DNA of 64,000 nucleotides from Martelella endophytica (GCF_000960975.1 NZ_CP010803.1:3937818-4001817), one strand, 5' to 3'. Shown: positions 22,313-32,144, counted from the stretch's first letter. Translations and numbers: made by a program. The notes: generated by a model from the sequence alone, not told the origin.

Positions 22313-23772
22313 GATTGAATGCCCTCCAATGCTTTTCTGACTTCGGCAAGGTCGGAGAATGGTCGGGTGACGCCGGCGGCGGTCTGCCCCTCCTCATGTC
22401 CCTTGCCAGCAACGATCAGTGTATCGCCCTGCCTCAGCAATGCCACGGCATGGGCAATCGCCTCGGCCCGGTCACCGATTTCGGTGGCACCGGGCGCTGC
22501 GGCGAGAATTTCGCCGCGGATCTCGGCCGGAACCTCCGAGCGCGGATTGTCGTCGGTGACGATGACGACATCGGCAAGCCGCGTCGCGATCTCGCCCATG
22601 ATCGGCCGCTTGCCGCGATCGCGATCGCCGCCGCAACCAAAGACGACGACAACCTTGCCGGTGGTGAACGGGCGGACCGCCGTCAGCACCTTTTCGAGCG
22701 CATCGGGCTTGTGGGCGTAATCGATATAGGCGAGCGCACCATTGGCGGCTTTGCCGGCGAGTTCGAGACGGCCGGCCGCGCCCTCGATCTTCTCCAGCGC
22801 GGCAAGCGCGGTCCTGGCGGTCACGCCGGTCGCAATCGCAAGGCCTGCGGCAACGAGGGCGTTGGAAATCTGGAATTCGCCGGCTAGCGGCAGCCGCACT
22901 TCGTATATCTCGCCATCGTGCAGGATTTCGGCGAACTGGCTGTCGCGCTTCTGCTCCACCCGCTTCAGGCACAGGAAACTGCCGCTGCGGCCGACCGTCA
23001 TAACCCGGTGGCCGGCATCGCGGGCGGCCACTTCGGCACGCGCGGACCAGGCATCATCGGCGTTGATGACGGCGGGAGAGCCCTTGGGCAGCACCCGGTC
23101 GAAAAGGTGCATCTTGGCGCCGAAATATTCCTCGATGGTCGCGTGATAGTCCATGTGATCGCGACCAAGATTAGTGAAGCCGGCGGCGGCGAGCCGGACG
23201 CCATCGAGGCGATACTGATCGAGGCCGTGGCTCGAGGCCTCCATCGCCGCATGGGTCACTCCGTCATGGGCGAGTTCGGCGAGCAGGCCGTGCAGCATGA
23301 CCGGGTCCGGCGTCGTCAGCGAGCCGTATTCCTTGCGGCCAGGCGCGATTACGCCGGTGGTGCCGATCATCGCGGCGGCAAGGCCGGCATGGGCCCAGAT
23401 CTGGCGGGTGAAGGACGCGACCGAGGTCTTGCCAGCGGTGCCCGTGACGGCAACCATCGTTTCCGGCTGGGCGCCGTAGAAGCGGGATGCGACCACCGAC
23501 AGGAAGCGCCGCGGATTGCTGACCTGCAGCACGGGGATCCGCGCGCCCTCATGTGCCGCGGCGCTGACGGCGACGGCCGCGCCTCTTTCGGCGGCATCAT
23601 CGATGAAGCCGGCGCCGTCGGCTTTGCTGCCGGCAATCGCCACGAAGAGCGCTCCGGGACCGGCCTTGCGGCTGTCGGCAGTGACGGCGGCAATGTCGAG
23701 CGCGCCGGCGCGGCCGGAAAGCGCCGCGTTCAATTCTGGAAAAGCCGTACCGGCGAGAGCGCTCAATTTCAT
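22309..23772 (-). CDS. murE: UDP-MurNAc-L-Ala-D-Glu--meso-DAP ligase MurE
   Basis: A 487-residue Mur ligase adding meso-diaminopimelate to the stem peptide. It shows [16 protein letters not shown], the P-loop [13 protein letters not shown] near residue 111, the EASSHGLDQ block, and the DDNPRSE motif whose DNPR specifies diaminopimelate instead of lysine. A 17-base hairpin (23793-23809) lies about 20 bases upstream of its ATG. Confidence 0.96.
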   Translation of the reverse strand: MKLSALAGTAFPELNAALSGRAGALDIAAVTADSRKAGPGALFVAIAGSKADGAGFIDDAAERGAAVAVSAAAHEGARIPVLQVSNPRRFLSVVASRFYGAQPETMVAVTGTAGKTSVASFTRQIWAHAGLAAAMIGTTGVIAPGRKEYGSLTTPDPVMLHGLLAELAHDGVTHAAMEASSHGLDQYRLDGVRLAAAGFTNLGRDHMDYHATIEEYFGAKMHLFDRVLPKGSPAVINADDAWSARAEVAARDAGHRVMTVGRSGSFLCLKRVEQKRDSQFAEILHDGEIYEVRLPLAGEFQISNALVAAGLAIATGVTARTALAALEKIEGAAGRLELAGKAANGALAYIDYAHKPDALEKVLTAVRPFTTGKVVVVFGCGGDRDRGKRPIMGEIATRLADVVIVTDDNPRSEVPAEIRGEILAAAPGATEIGDRAEAIAHAVALLRQGDTLIVAGKGHEEGQTAAGVTRPFSDLAEVRKALEGIQS

Positions 23773-23792
23773 CGTGTCAGTCTCTCTTCCTC

Positions 23793-23809
23793 ACCCGGCG
23801 AGGCCGGGT
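23793..23809. repeat. Intra-operon hairpin between ftsI and murE
   Basis: ACCCGGC (23793-23799) and GCCGGGT (23803-23809) form a perfect 7-bp stem with a GAG loop in the 46-base ftsI-murE gap. No T run follows, so an RNA processing, stabilising or translation-tuning role is more likely than termination. Confidence 0.5.
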
Positions 23810-23818
23810 GGCGTTGTC

Positions 23819-25558
23819 TCAGTAGGCGGCCAGGAGTGCGTCCCCTTCCGCGCCGAAATCGGGATCGACGCCGAGGATGGGGGCGCAGCGACGGATGATC
23901 TCGCCAGCCATGGGCCCGGCATTCCATGCCGCCGTGCGGCCCGGAACGCCTTCCACCTTCTTCGCGTCATCGATGGTCACGAGCACGACATATTGCGGAT
24001 CGTCCATCGGAAATGCGGCGAGAAATGCGTTGAAATTGCGATCCTTCGAATATTTGCCATCGATGATCTTCTCCGACGTGCCGGTCTTGGCGCCGATCCT
24101 GTAGCCCGGCACCTGCCCGTTGCGGCCGGAGCCGTCGGTTCCGTTGAGGCGAAGAAGATAACGCATCTTGTCGCTGGTGTCCTTCGAGATCACCTGCTTG
24201 GCAACCTGATCAGCCTCAGCCTCCGTGCGCGGCAGGAAGGTCGGCGTCAGCAGCTTGCCGCCGTTGACCAGTGCGGCCGCGGCCGCGGCCGTCTGCAGCG
24301 AGGTCGTGGTCACGCCCTGGCCGAAGGAAACGGTGGCGGAGAACACGCCGCCCCACTTCTGCGGACGCTGCGGTGTGCCTGCGCCGCCGATTTCGGTGTC
24401 CATGCGATCGAGCAGGCCGAGCTTTTCGAGGAATTCGCGCTGATAGTCAGGGCCGACGGCGGCGGCAATGCGAGAGGCGCCGATGTTCGACGAATAGGTG
24501 AAGACTTCCGGATAGGTGAGAATACGGTTCTGGGCATGGTCGTCTCGGATGCGCGAGCGACCGAAGATCAGCGGTGTCTTGGCGTCGACGAGGCTGTCGA
24601 GCGTGAACTTGCCGGATTCAAGCCCCATCGCCAGCGTGAAGGTCTTGAAGGTCGACCCCATCTCGTAGACGCCGGTGATGGCGTCGTTCAGCATCCGCGG
24701 ATCGGTCGCGGGCGGCGGGTTGTTGGGGTCGAAATCGGGCACGGACGTCAGCGCGACAATCTCGCCTGTGTCGACCTTGAGCACGGTGGCCGTGGCGCCA
24801 ACCGCCTCGAACTTGTGCAGGCCTTCAACAAGAATATCGCGGACGATGCTTTCGACCCTCAAATCGATCGACGTCGCGAACGGCTTCAGGTTCATCGCGC
24901 CGGAAAGGCCAAGGCCCATCAGGCTCGAAATACCGTCGGACTTGTCCATGTAACGCTCGATACCGGAGAGGCCGCGATTGTCGATGTCGACGAGACCGAG
25001 AATATGGGCCGCTTCAGGGCCGCCCGGATAGAAGCGGTGAACCTCCGGCCGGAAGCCGACGCCCGGCACGCCAGCGGCGAGGACCTGGCTCTGCTGTTTC
25101 GGCGTGATCTGCCGCTTCAGCCACACGAATTCGCCCTTCGAATTGAGCAGACGGTATGCCCGCGCCTCGTCGAGATCAGGGAAGATCGGCTTCAGCGCAT
25201 CCAGCACGTCATCGGCGCTGGTGATCATCGAAGGGTCGGCATAAAGCGACATCATCCGAACGTCCGTCGCGAGAACCGCGCCGTTGCGATCGACGATGTC
25301 GGGGCGGCGGGCGAGCGTCTGCGGCGCCACCGCGTTGGAGACGGTGCCATCCTCCTTCGCCAGCGAATAATGCACCAGCCGTCCGCCGATCACGGCGTAG
25401 ACGCCGAGGAAGCAGGCGGTGATGATGCCGACGCGGCTGCGCGCCAGGCCGACGCGCTTCTTGGCCGTGCCCTGGAACACATCGGTGACGGCGCCGTCAG
25501 TCGGCGGCGTAGCTTCAGGCGCGGATTTGCGGCGAAAACTCGGGATACGTTTCTTCAT
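23819..25558 (-). CDS. ftsI: Septal peptidoglycan transpeptidase FtsI (PBP3)
   Basis: A 579-residue class B penicillin-binding protein that cross-links septal peptidoglycan with FtsW. A basic cytoplasmic tail is followed by a membrane anchor at about residues 43-62, then a pedestal domain. The transpeptidase domain carries the serine motif STFK (in GSTFKTFTLAMG), the SSN motif and the KTGTSEK motif. The ATG overlaps the ftsL stop by four bases. Confidence 0.96.
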   Translation of the reverse strand: MKKRIPSFRRKSAPEATPPTDGAVTDVFQGTAKKRVGLARSRVGIITACFLGVYAVIGGRLVHYSLAKEDGTVSNAVAPQTLARRPDIVDRNGAVLATDVRMMSLYADPSMITSADDVLDALKPIFPDLDEARAYRLLNSKGEFVWLKRQITPKQQSQVLAAGVPGVGFRPEVHRFYPGGPEAAHILGLVDIDNRGLSGIERYMDKSDGISSLMGLGLSGAMNLKPFATSIDLRVESIVRDILVEGLHKFEAVGATATVLKVDTGEIVALTSVPDFDPNNPPPATDPRMLNDAITGVYEMGSTFKTFTLAMGLESGKFTLDSLVDAKTPLIFGRSRIRDDHAQNRILTYPEVFTYSSNIGASRIAAAVGPDYQREFLEKLGLLDRMDTEIGGAGTPQRPQKWGGVFSATVSFGQGVTTTSLQTAAAAAALVNGGKLLTPTFLPRTEAEADQVAKQVISKDTSDKMRYLLRLNGTDGSGRNGQVPGYRIGAKTGTSEKIIDGKYSKDRNFNAFLAAFPMDDPQYVVLVTIDDAKKVEGVPGRTAAWNAGPMAGEIIRRCAPILGVDPDFGAEGDALLAAY

Positions 25559-25932
25559 GGCGTCACCGATCCGGTTATGACGATATCCGTGCCGTCGGGC
25601 GCTTCCCCTGCCACCAGCGGCGGCAGGTCTTCCACGGCGGGCGGCGGGGCAATGGGGGGAAGCTGATCGAGCGTTGCGATCTGCTCGGGCTCGGCGGGCT
25701 GAAGACCGAGCTCGAGGGAATAGTGAGAGGCAAGGCGGCCGAGACGGGCGGGCTGCGTCAGGAGCGCCTCGTCGGCCTTCAGGAGGTCGATGTTGTTTTC
25801 CTCGAGCGCAATCTGATCATCGAGCTTGCGCACCTCGTCGAGCGTCGCTTCGGCCGAGTACTTGATGGTGTAGGTCACCGTGGCGGTCGCCACCATGACG
25901 AGAATGAGGATGAGGTCCAGCGGACGCAGCAT
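25555..25932 (-). CDS. ftsL: Cell division protein FtsL
   Basis: A 125-residue bitopic protein with an N-terminal transmembrane helix (about residues 4-22), a heptad-like coiled coil with leucines and acidic residues (about 28-58), and a proline/acid-rich C-terminal tail. FtsL is poorly conserved, so the call rests on this topology, on the position between rsmH and ftsI, and on the tight spacing (two bases after rsmH, four-base overlap with ftsI). It is expected to form the FtsQLB complex that activates FtsWI. Confidence 0.85.
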   Translation of the reverse strand: MLRPLDLILILVMVATATVTYTIKYSAEATLDEVRKLDDQIALEENNIDLLKADEALLTQPARLGRLASHYSLELGLQPAEPEQIATLDQLPPIAPPPAVEDLPPLVAGEAPDGTDIVITGSVTP

Positions 25933-25934
25933 GG

Positions 25935-26957
25935 TTATTCGTGACCTCCAAGGCGGGAAATTTCGGCGAGCGCCGGCAGGCCGAAGGCGTCGAGGCCGGT
26001 CTCCGGCGCTTCGGCAGACGTGCGTATGGCGGCGCGCAGCTTGGCAGAGCGCGCCCGCGGATTGACGGCGGCCTCGGCTTCGGAGGCGGCGATCATCGCC
26101 TTGCCCTTCTGCTCGAAGAGCGCCGGCGCGGGCGCGACCTCCGGCAGGTGGCGCGAACCGCCGGCCTTGCCGAGGCGCGCGGAAATGAACTGCTTGACGA
26201 TCCTGTCTTCCAGCGAGTGGAAGGTGACGACGGCGAGTACGCCGCCGGGCTTCAGCGAGCGCTCAGCGGCCAGAAGCGCCTGCGCCAGTTCACCGAGCTC
26301 GTCATTGACATAGACGCGCAGCGCCTGGAAGACGCGGGTCGCCGGATGGATCTTGTCCTTGGCCTTGCGCGGCACGACCGTCTCGATCAGCGAAGCAAGG
26401 TCGCGGGTCGTTTCAAATGGCGCCTCGGCCCGCTTGCGCTCAATCGCGCGGGCGATGCGGCCAGCATTCTTTTCCTCGCCAAGAAGGCCGAATATCCGCG
26501 TCAAATCGCCGGCCTTGGCGCGATTGACCACATCGGCGGCCGAGACGCCCTCGCCCGACATGCGCATGTCGAGCGGACCGTTCTTCTGGAAGGAGAAGCC
26601 GCGCTCGGCCTCATCAACCTGCATCGAGGAAACGCCGATATCGAGCACGACGCCATCAAGCCCCTCCTCGGGAGCGAAGCGATCGAGCACGGAAAAGCGG
26701 GTGTGATGCAGGGTGAGTTTTCCCGGCCATGCGGCCAGCATGTCCGCAGCGCCGGCGATGGCATTCGGATCGCGGTCGAGGCCGACGACGTCGGCGCCCG
26801 CTTCAAGAATTGCCTGCGAATAGCCACCGGCGCCGAAAGTGCCGTCGAGGATGACCTTGCCGGATACGGGCTCGAGCGCCTTCAGCACCTCCGCAAGCAT
26901 CACCGGAACGTGACGAACCGGTCCGCCATCGGCATTTTCCATGCCAGCTATCCCCAT
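25935..26957 (-). CDS. rsmH: 16S rRNA (cytosine-1402-N4)-methyltransferase RsmH (MraW)
   Basis: A 340-residue SAM-dependent methyltransferase that modifies C1402 of 16S rRNA. It has [10 protein letters not shown] near the N terminus, the SAM loop [40 protein letters not shown] and the C-terminal [13 protein letters not shown]. The frame is open to 27611, but real starts are near mraZ. I preferred ATG 26957, with AGGGGAA eight bases upstream. ATG 26975, which overlaps the mraZ stop, lacks a ribosome site but remains possible. Confidence 0.95.
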   Translation of the reverse strand: MGIAGMENADGGPVRHVPVMLAEVLKALEPVSGKVILDGTFGAGGYSQAILEAGADVVGLDRDPNAIAGAADMLAAWPGKLTLHHTRFSVLDRFAPEEGLDGVVLDIGVSSMQVDEAERGFSFQKNGPLDMRMSGEGVSAADVVNRAKAGDLTRIFGLLGEEKNAGRIARAIERKRAEAPFETTRDLASLIETVVPRKAKDKIHPATRVFQALRVYVNDELGELAQALLAAERSLKPGGVLAVVTFHSLEDRIVKQFISARLGKAGGSRHLPEVAPAPALFEQKGKAMIAASEAEAAVNPRARSAKLRAAIRTSAEAPETGLDAFGLPALAEISRLGGHE

Positions 26958-26974
26958 TCCGTTTCCCCTGATCA

Positions 26975-27412
26975 TCAGGCGCCGGCACGGCCGCCAAGTC
27001 GTGCCTGTCGCGCCTGAGCCTGCGCTTCCTGAAAGGTCCGCGGCTCCCAGAGCTGGAAGTGGTCCGCGCGACCGACGAAAGTAACCTCCGCCTCGATGCC
27101 CGTGAAATCCCGGATGAAGTCGGTGACCATCATCCGCCCCTCGGCATCGAGCTTGGTAAACACCCCGCCACCATGAATGAGCAGCGACATGCTGTTCGCA
27201 TTTGCCGAAAACGGATCTTCCTGATCGATCTGCCGCTCGAACCGGTCGAGCAGGTCCGGACCGCCGATACTGATGGCGGGAAAGATGAAATCCTGGAAGC
27301 AGTAGAGTTCCGAGATATTCCGTTCTGCCAGAACCGTGCGGAACACCGCAGGCACCGACACCCTTCCCTTCGCATCGATCTTCTTGGTCGCGTTGGAGAG
27401 AAACCGGTTCAT
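26975..27412 (-). CDS. mraZ: Division/cell wall cluster transcriptional repressor MraZ
   Basis: A 145-residue protein with two SpoVT/AbrB-like half-domains: residues 6-50 ([16 protein letters not shown]) and 80-125 ([19 protein letters not shown]). MraZ forms a ring-shaped oligomer that binds TGGG direct repeats in its own promoter and represses the dcw operon. Such repeats are present here at 27582-27615. It is the first gene of the cluster and also tunes RsmH activity in other species. Confidence 0.96.
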   Translation of the reverse strand: MNRFLSNATKKIDAKGRVSVPAVFRTVLAERNISELYCFQDFIFPAISIGGPDLLDRFERQIDQEDPFSANANSMSLLIHGGGVFTKLDAEGRMMVTDFIRDFTGIEAEVTFVGRADHFQLWEPRTFQEAQAQARQARLGGRAGA

Positions 27413-27581
27413 GACGCAAAACCACCGAAATCACCGGCAGCCTCCGTCGAGCCGCCTCTTCCCAAAAAGACACAAGAAACCCGCTTCGCCCAAGGGGCGA
27501 ATTCAGCAGTGAAAGCAGATACTTGGAACCGAAGAACCGCCCATACGCGCCAACTGCTTCGGGCAGCGAACTGTTGCCTAA

Positions 27582-27615
27582 TGGGATAGCATGGGCAGAT
27601 ATGGGCGTCAATGGG
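27582..27615 (-). promoter_or_regulatory. dcw promoter overlaid by four MraZ boxes
   Basis: On the plus strand TGGG occurs at 27582, 27592, 27602 and 27612, an exact 10-base period, matching the direct repeats described for MraZ operators. On the minus strand TTGACG (27606-27611), a 17-base spacer and TATCCC (27583-27588) form a sigma70-like promoter reading toward mraZ. The operator therefore spans the -35 to -10 region. The predicted leader to the mraZ ATG is about 165 bases. Confidence 0.82.
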
Positions 27616-27626
27616 ACAACCTGTCA

Positions 27627-27634
27627 TTAACCAT
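27627..27634 (+). promoter_or_regulatory. Candidate CtrA half-site upstream of the mraZ promoter
   Basis: A perfect TTAACCAT octamer lies 16 bases upstream of the -35 box of the mraZ promoter. A related GTTAAC is near 27673. The stretch 27635-27789 otherwise shows nothing I recognise. Confidence 0.35.
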
Positions 27635-27789
27635 GGTCGAAAGCGTTCCGGAACCCTGATTCTATCAACCTCCTGTTAACGAAAACTTTCCGGCGCAAGC
27701 CCTCGGAAAAAAGGCATGAATCGTCTTCCGCAGGGACCGGATCCGGACAAAGTTTCAGCGCTGTGGGGCGCCGTCCCAAAATGGAGAAA

Positions 27790-28188
27790 AAACCAGTTGG
27801 CCTGTAAGCCGGGTTCTGTATGGCCTCGCGGTTTCCCGCGAAACGTGGCGGCCATTCATCTGGGACGACGCTTGCGCGCCGCCTCTCGCAACCCACCCGG
27901 ATGACTGGCCCGGAAACGGCCTGGGGCGAGCCCCGCGTCATCCCTATTCGGTCTTGCTCCCGGTGGGGTTTACCGTGCCGCCTTGCGTTGCCGCAGGCGC
28001 GGTGGGCTCTTACCCCACCCTTTCACCCTTACCCCGGAAAACCGGGGCGGTTTGCTTTCTGTGGCACTGTCCCTGGGGTCGCCCCCGCCGGACTTTCTCC
28101 GGCACCGTCAATCCGTGGAGCCCGGACTTTCCTCACCCTGCCGCCTTTCGGCATTGGCAAAGCGCGGCCGCCCGGCCAACTGGTGCGG
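27790..28188 (-). ncRNA. rnpB: RNase P RNA (rnpB), bacterial type A
   Basis: The catalytic RNA of ribonuclease P, which matures tRNA 5' ends. On the minus strand the conserved 5' core GAGGAAAGTCCGGGCTCC lies at 28117-28134, and the conserved 3' core ACAGAACCCGGCTTACAGG at 27801-27820. The P1 helix is visible as ACCAGTTGGCC (near 28174-28184) pairing with GGCCAACTGGT (near 27792-27802). A short T run follows the 3' end. The ends are estimated from P1. It lies between pal and mraZ. Confidence 0.95.
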
Positions 28189-28305
28189 CCTTCCTAGACG
28201 AAGTGGCCGGCTGACGCCAATGGATTTTTCGAGGGCTGGCCTGAGCGGCGGACGGTGCACTCTGCCTAGCGGCGTTCCCGAAGCGGCAATCGTCCCTGCC
28301 CCCCA

Positions 28306-28340
28306 AAGCAAAAAACCCGCCGAACGCATCGGCGGGTTTT
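28306..28340 (-). terminator. Rho-independent terminator of pal
   Basis: AAAACCCGCCGA (28312-28323) and TCGGCGGGTTTT (28329-28340) form a perfect 12-bp stem with an ACGCA loop. A T-rich tail follows on the minus strand, 28 bases after the pal stop. Confidence 0.9.
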
Positions 28341-28367
28341 CGAAATGATCGACAGTCAGGACCCAGA

Positions 28368-28913
28368 TCAGCTTCCGGCGCCGTTCTGCAGAACGGTGAC
28401 GGTGCGGCGGTTCTGCGACCAGCAGCTGATGTTGTCGCAGGTCGCGACCGGGCGCTCCTTGCCGTAGGAGATCGTCGAGATCCGGTTCGCCGGAATACCG
28501 CGCGACGCGAGGTAGTTCTTCGTCGCGGCAGCACGACGGGCGCCGAGCGCAAGGTTGTATTCGCGCGTGCCGCGTTCGTCGGCATGGCCTTCGATGCGGA
28601 TCGAGTAGTTCGAATAGCGCTGCAGCCACTGCGCCTGTTTGTCGAGCGTCTGGGCGGCGATCGGCGTGATCGAGGACGAGTCGGTCTCGAAATAGACCGT
28701 ATCACCGACATTCATGTCGAAGTCCTGGACGCTGCCCGGCGTCGCGTAGCCATTGGCGCCGGCAGCAGAGCCGCCAGCCATGCCGTTGCCCGGAAGGTTC
28801 TTGTCCTTGGATGCGCAACCGGCCAGTGCCAGAACGGCGCAAAGTGCAATAACGGCGGGCTTCACTGCGCCCAGTTTCGAAAGGCCTGCTGCTGCGGGCA
28901 TCGCTCGGCTCAT
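28368..28913 (-). CDS. pal: Peptidoglycan-associated lipoprotein Pal
   Basis: A 181-residue outer membrane lipoprotein of the Tol-Pal system. The signal peptide ends with the lipobox ALAGC (lipidated cysteine near residue 32). The C-terminal OmpA-like domain has VYFETDSSSI, IEGHADERGTREYNLALGARRA and the final NRRTVTVL, which bind diaminopimelate in peptidoglycan. The frame is open to 29039, but ATG 28913 begins the signal peptide and has an AAGGAG site. It lies in the Tol cluster but is separated from tolB by 217 bases with a hairpin, so it may have its own promoter. Confidence 0.96.
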   Translation of the reverse strand: MSRAMPAAAGLSKLGAVKPAVIALCAVLALAGCASKDKNLPGNGMAGGSAAGANGYATPGSVQDFDMNVGDTVYFETDSSSITPIAAQTLDKQAQWLQRYSNYSIRIEGHADERGTREYNLALGARRAAATKNYLASRGIPANRISTISYGKERPVATCDNISCWSQNRRTVTVLQNGAGS

Positions 28914-29045
28914 GGCCGCTCTCCTTGATCGTGTTTCATCATGTCCGGCGTTCAGTTCGCGGCGGCGTCCTCGGGGCGACGCCTCGCCGTGCCGAACGGT
29001 TTTCAGACAGTTTGCTGCAGTCGAGGAACTCATACCCAAGTGTCG

Positions 29046-29073
29046 TTAACAGCCCCTCAACGATCGCGGTTAA
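29046..29073 (-). promoter_or_regulatory. TTAA-rich stretch upstream of pal
   Basis: Two GTTAAC-containing sites (TTAA at 29046-29049 and 29070-29073) lie about 135-160 bases upstream of pal in the tolB-pal gap. They partly match the CtrA half-site. A match of this length alone is weak evidence. Confidence 0.25.
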
Positions 29074-29083
29074 CAAATTCCCA

Positions 29084-29121
29084 AAATGCCCCGAAATCGT
29101 ATTTTTTCGCCGTTTCGGGGC
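29084..29121 (-). terminator. Terminator-like hairpin after tolB
   Basis: GCCCCGAAA (29088-29096) and TTTCGGGGC (29113-29121) form a 9-bp stem with a 16-base loop, followed on the minus strand by ATTTTG. It lies ten bases after the tolB stop. Confidence 0.55.
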
Positions 29122-29130
29122 GTTTCAAAC

Positions 29131-30438
29131 CTATTCCAGCAGCGGCGACCATGCCGGGTCGGAGGCGAAATCGGGTGTCGAAACACGCTGTTCGTTATAA
29201 CCTGTGAGGTCGATGGAATAAAGGTGCGGACCGCCCTCGCCGGCATTCTGGCGGAAGAACATCAGCACGCGGCCGTTCGGCGACCAGGTCGGCCCCTCAT
29301 TGTGGAAGCCGGTGGTGAGGATGCGCTCGCCGCTGCCGTCCGACTTCATCACGCCGATCGAGAACTTGCCGCCGGACTGCTTGGTGAAGGCGACCAGATC
29401 ACCACGCGGCGACCAGACCGGCGTCGAATAGCTGCCGTCGCCGAACGAGATGCGATGCTGGTTCGAGCCGTCGGCGTTCATGATGTAAAGCTGCTGGCGC
29501 CCGCCCCGGTCGCTTTCGAAGACGATCTGGGTGCCATCCGGCGAATAGGACGGCGAGGTATCGATGGCCGCGGTATTGGTCAGACGCGTGGTCGCGCGGG
29601 TCCTGAGGTCCATGGCGTAGATATTGGCGTTGCCGTCCTGCTGCAGGCTCATGACGATGCGCTGGCCGTCCGGCGAGAACCGCGGCGCAAAGGTCATGCC
29701 CGGGAAGTTGCCGACAACCTCGCGCTGCCCCGTCTCGAGCTGCAGCAGGTATACCCGCGGCTGATCGTTCTCATAGGACATGTAGGTGAGTTCCTGCCGG
29801 TTCGGCGAGAACCGCGGGGTCAGCACCATGTACTGGCCGTCGGTCAGCATGCGGACATTGGCGCCATCCTGGTCCATGATCGCGAGCTGACGCTTGCGGG
29901 CGGTCTTCGGCCCGCTTTCGGAGACGAAGGCGACACGGCTGTCGAAATAGCCCTGCTCGCCGGTCAGCGCCTCATAGATCGAGTCGGCGATGATATGGGC
30001 GACGCGGCGCCAGTTGTCCGGCTGGGTGAAGAACTGCTGGCCGATGATCTGCTGGCCCGCATAGGTGTCCCAGAGCCGGAACTCGGACCGCAGCCGACCG
30101 TCGGGCTCGCGCGTCACGCGGCCGACGACCAGGGCCTCGGCGCTGATCAACTGCCAATCCTGGAAGCGCGGCGTTTCATCCGGGCTCGCGATCTGCTGGA
30201 TGAAGGCGGACTTGTCGATCGGTTTGAACAGGCCGGAACGCTGCAGATCGGCAGCAACGACGTTGGAGATGTCGGCGCCGAGCCCGTCATCTGACTGGAA
30301 ATCGGTGATGGCGATCGGCAGCGGCTGGACATTGCCTTTGGAAATGTCGACTTCGACCAGCGCATAAGCCGGGGCCACGAACATCAGGCCGATGCCGGCA
30401 TAGGCGATCGAAAGAAACATGATACAGCGTTTGAGCAT
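29131..30438 (-). CDS. tolB: Tol-Pal system protein TolB
   Basis: A 435-residue periplasmic beta-propeller that connects TolA to Pal. The signal peptide runs to about residue 26 (ending AYA/LVEV). An N-terminal domain containing [16 protein letters not shown] precedes six propeller blades with repeated [23 protein letters not shown] and PTWSPNG signatures. Normal length. It lies 67 bases after tolA. Confidence 0.97.
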   Translation of the reverse strand: MLKRCIMFLSIAYAGIGLMFVAPAYALVEVDISKGNVQPLPIAITDFQSDDGLGADISNVVAADLQRSGLFKPIDKSAFIQQIASPDETPRFQDWQLISAEALVVGRVTREPDGRLRSEFRLWDTYAGQQIIGQQFFTQPDNWRRVAHIIADSIYEALTGEQGYFDSRVAFVSESGPKTARKRQLAIMDQDGANVRMLTDGQYMVLTPRFSPNRQELTYMSYENDQPRVYLLQLETGQREVVGNFPGMTFAPRFSPDGQRIVMSLQQDGNANIYAMDLRTRATTRLTNTAAIDTSPSYSPDGTQIVFESDRGGRQQLYIMNADGSNQHRISFGDGSYSTPVWSPRGDLVAFTKQSGGKFSIGVMKSDGSGERILTTGFHNEGPTWSPNGRVLMFFRQNAGEGGPHLYSIDLTGYNEQRVSTPDFASDPAWSPLLE

Positions 30439-30505
30439 GACAGGGCAGGCCTTTCAGCGTTGATTGCAGCGGGCTAAGTGGTGCGAAAGCACGCGGCTCT
30501 TCATG

Positions 30506-31660
30506 TTAAATCATCTGGCTGGGGTCAAAGTTCACGATGACTTCGCTCCAGGCGTCATATTTTTCCGGCGGAAGCTGGGTGAAGGGCGAGGCCTTCAGCA
30601 CGGCACGCCGTGCGCCGCCGGCGAGAATGCGGCGGGCACTGTCGCTGCCGCCGGTGGCCGTCACCTCGGGCTCACCGATAATGGCGCCGGAGGGATCGAG
30701 CTTCATGTGGATGCGTATCCGCACGCCATCGGCGCCGTCAAGGCCGGCGAGGATCGACCAGTTGCGCTGGATCTGGCCACGCAGTGCATCGATTTCGCTC
30801 TGGCTCAGCGTCGAGCCGGCCGTGGTGCGCTGGCCGCCCAGTGCCGCCGGCGCCTCGGAGCGCCTGGCGCCCCCGCCCTCAGCCTCGGTACGGTTCAGCA
30901 GTGCGGCGATATCGTCGACGTTGAAGTCGTCCTTTTCAGGCGTCGTCGACGCGGTCGTCTGGTTGTCGGTCTCCGGCTTCTTCTCCGCAGGCTTCTGCGG
31001 CGCAGGCTTGGTCTCGGCAACCTGCCTCTGCGGCTCGGGAGGACGGCGCGTCGGCAACGGCGCCTGATCCGGGAAGGCAAGCTCCGTCGTCTCTTCCTCG
31101 GCAGGCTGCTCCGGCTCGGCTTCGGCCGTCTGCGGTTCTGGCGCAGGTGCAGGCGCCGGGGCCGGCGTCTCGACAGCTTCCGGGGTCGGTGCGGGTGCGG
31201 GTTCCGGCGCGGGTGCAGGCGCCGGTTTCGGCGCAGGCGTTGGTGCCGGCGGCGGGGGCTCTTCGACCGGTGCGGGCGCCGGCGTTTCGGCGACCGGCTC
31301 CGGCTCGGGCGCGGGCTGCGGCTCAGGTGCTTCGGCAGGCTTCGGAATTGCGGCCTGCTTCTCCTCGCGTGTCGAGGGGGCAGCATCCTTCTGCGTGGAA
31401 AGGTCGACGTCGTTGTCGCCGACATTTTCGGCGTCCGCGACTTCTGTCGGACGCTTGGTCGGAACCGGCGCTGCGATCTCGGCGAGATCGGCCTTGTCAT
31501 CGCCCTGCTGGATCTGGGTGACATCCTCAACCGGCACGAGCGTGACCGGCAGGGCGTCGACGTCAGCCACCTCGAGCGGGGCGGGCGCCCCCAGCACCAG
31601 CATGGCCGATCCGAGGATCAGACAGTGCAACACAAAGGAAATGACAAGGCTGCGCTTCAT
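30506..31660 (-). CDS. tolA: TolA-like energy transducer
   Basis: A 384-residue protein with one N-terminal membrane helix (about residues 4-25), a very long Pro/Ala/Glu-rich linker (about 115-245), and a C-terminal TolA/TonB-like domain of about 85 residues beginning near TLSQSEIDALRGQIQRNWSI. It spans the periplasm, coupling the TolQR proton channel to TolB/Pal. The helical Ala/Lys rod of enteric TolA is replaced by a PAPEPAP-type linker, as in other rhizobia. Position between tolR and tolB supports the call. Confidence 0.88.
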   Translation of the reverse strand: MKRSLVISFVLHCLILGSAMLVLGAPAPLEVADVDALPVTLVPVEDVTQIQQGDDKADLAEIAAPVPTKRPTEVADAENVGDNDVDLSTQKDAAPSTREEKQAAIPKPAEAPEPQPAPEPEPVAETPAPAPVEEPPPPAPTPAPKPAPAPAPEPAPAPTPEAVETPAPAPAPAPEPQTAEAEPEQPAEEETTELAFPDQAPLPTRRPPEPQRQVAETKPAPQKPAEKKPETDNQTTASTTPEKDDFNVDDIAALLNRTEAEGGGARRSEAPAALGGQRTTAGSTLSQSEIDALRGQIQRNWSILAGLDGADGVRIRIHMKLDPSGAIIGEPEVTATGGSDSARRILAGGARRAVLKASPFTQLPPEKYDAWSEVIVNFDPSQMI

Positions 31661-31669
31661 GATGGATAA

Positions 31670-32122
31670 TCAGTTATCCTGTTCCTGCAGGGTGACAAGA
31701 CCGATATTCTTGAAGCCTGCTGCCGAAATCCGCGCCATCACTTTCATCACCGTGCCGTAATCGGCATTGGCATCGCCGCGCACATAGATGCGCTCGTTAT
31801 AGCCGGTGGTGGCGATCGCTTCGAGTTTCGGCACGACCTCATCGATCGGGATCTCGGTTTCCTGAAGGAAAATCTGCCCTTCCGGCGTGACCGAAACGGT
31901 GATCGGCTGGGTATCGGAATTGAGCGCCTGCGCCTGCGTCTCGGGCAAGTCGATCGGTACGCCGACGGTCATCATCGGGGCGGCCACCATGAAGATGATG
32001 AGCAGCACCAGCATGACGTCGACGAGCGGCGTGACGTTGATTTCACTGACGGGCGCCTTGCGCGAACGGCGACGTCCGCGCCGTCCGGCTCCTGCTCCGC
32101 CTGTTCCTACTGACATGGCCAT
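31670..32122 (-). CDS. tolR: Tol-Pal system proton channel subunit TolR
   Basis: A 150-residue ExbD/TolR family protein. A basic cytoplasmic head (RRGRRRSRKAPVSEINVTP) precedes one membrane helix with the proton-conducting aspartate in PLVDVMLVLLIIFMV, then a periplasmic domain with VPIDLPE and a YNERIYVRGDANADYG segment. ATG 32122 has AAGGGAG upstream; ATG 32116 is also in frame. It is nine bases before tolA. Confidence 0.95.
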   Translation of the reverse strand: MAMSVGTGGAGAGRRGRRRSRKAPVSEINVTPLVDVMLVLLIIFMVAAPMMTVGVPIDLPETQAQALNSDTQPITVSVTPEGQIFLQETEIPIDEVVPKLEAIATTGYNERIYVRGDANADYGTVMKVMARISAAGFKNIGLVTLQEQDN

Positions 32123-32144
32123 GTCGGTTCTCTCCCTTCAGGCG

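Noticed and set aside
26958..27611. N-terminal extension of the rsmH frame through mraZ and its promoter
   Set aside because: The added residues are a shadow of mraZ. RsmH has its normal length from 26957.
27582..27615. TGGG repeats considered as a simple tandem repeat
   Set aside because: Only TGGG is kept while the six intervening bases vary, and the array lies on the mraZ promoter, which fits an operator.
27820..28197. Small plus-strand open frames over rnpB
   Set aside because: They are antisense to a well-supported RNase P RNA and are of a kind often mis-annotated over rnpB as hypothetical proteins.
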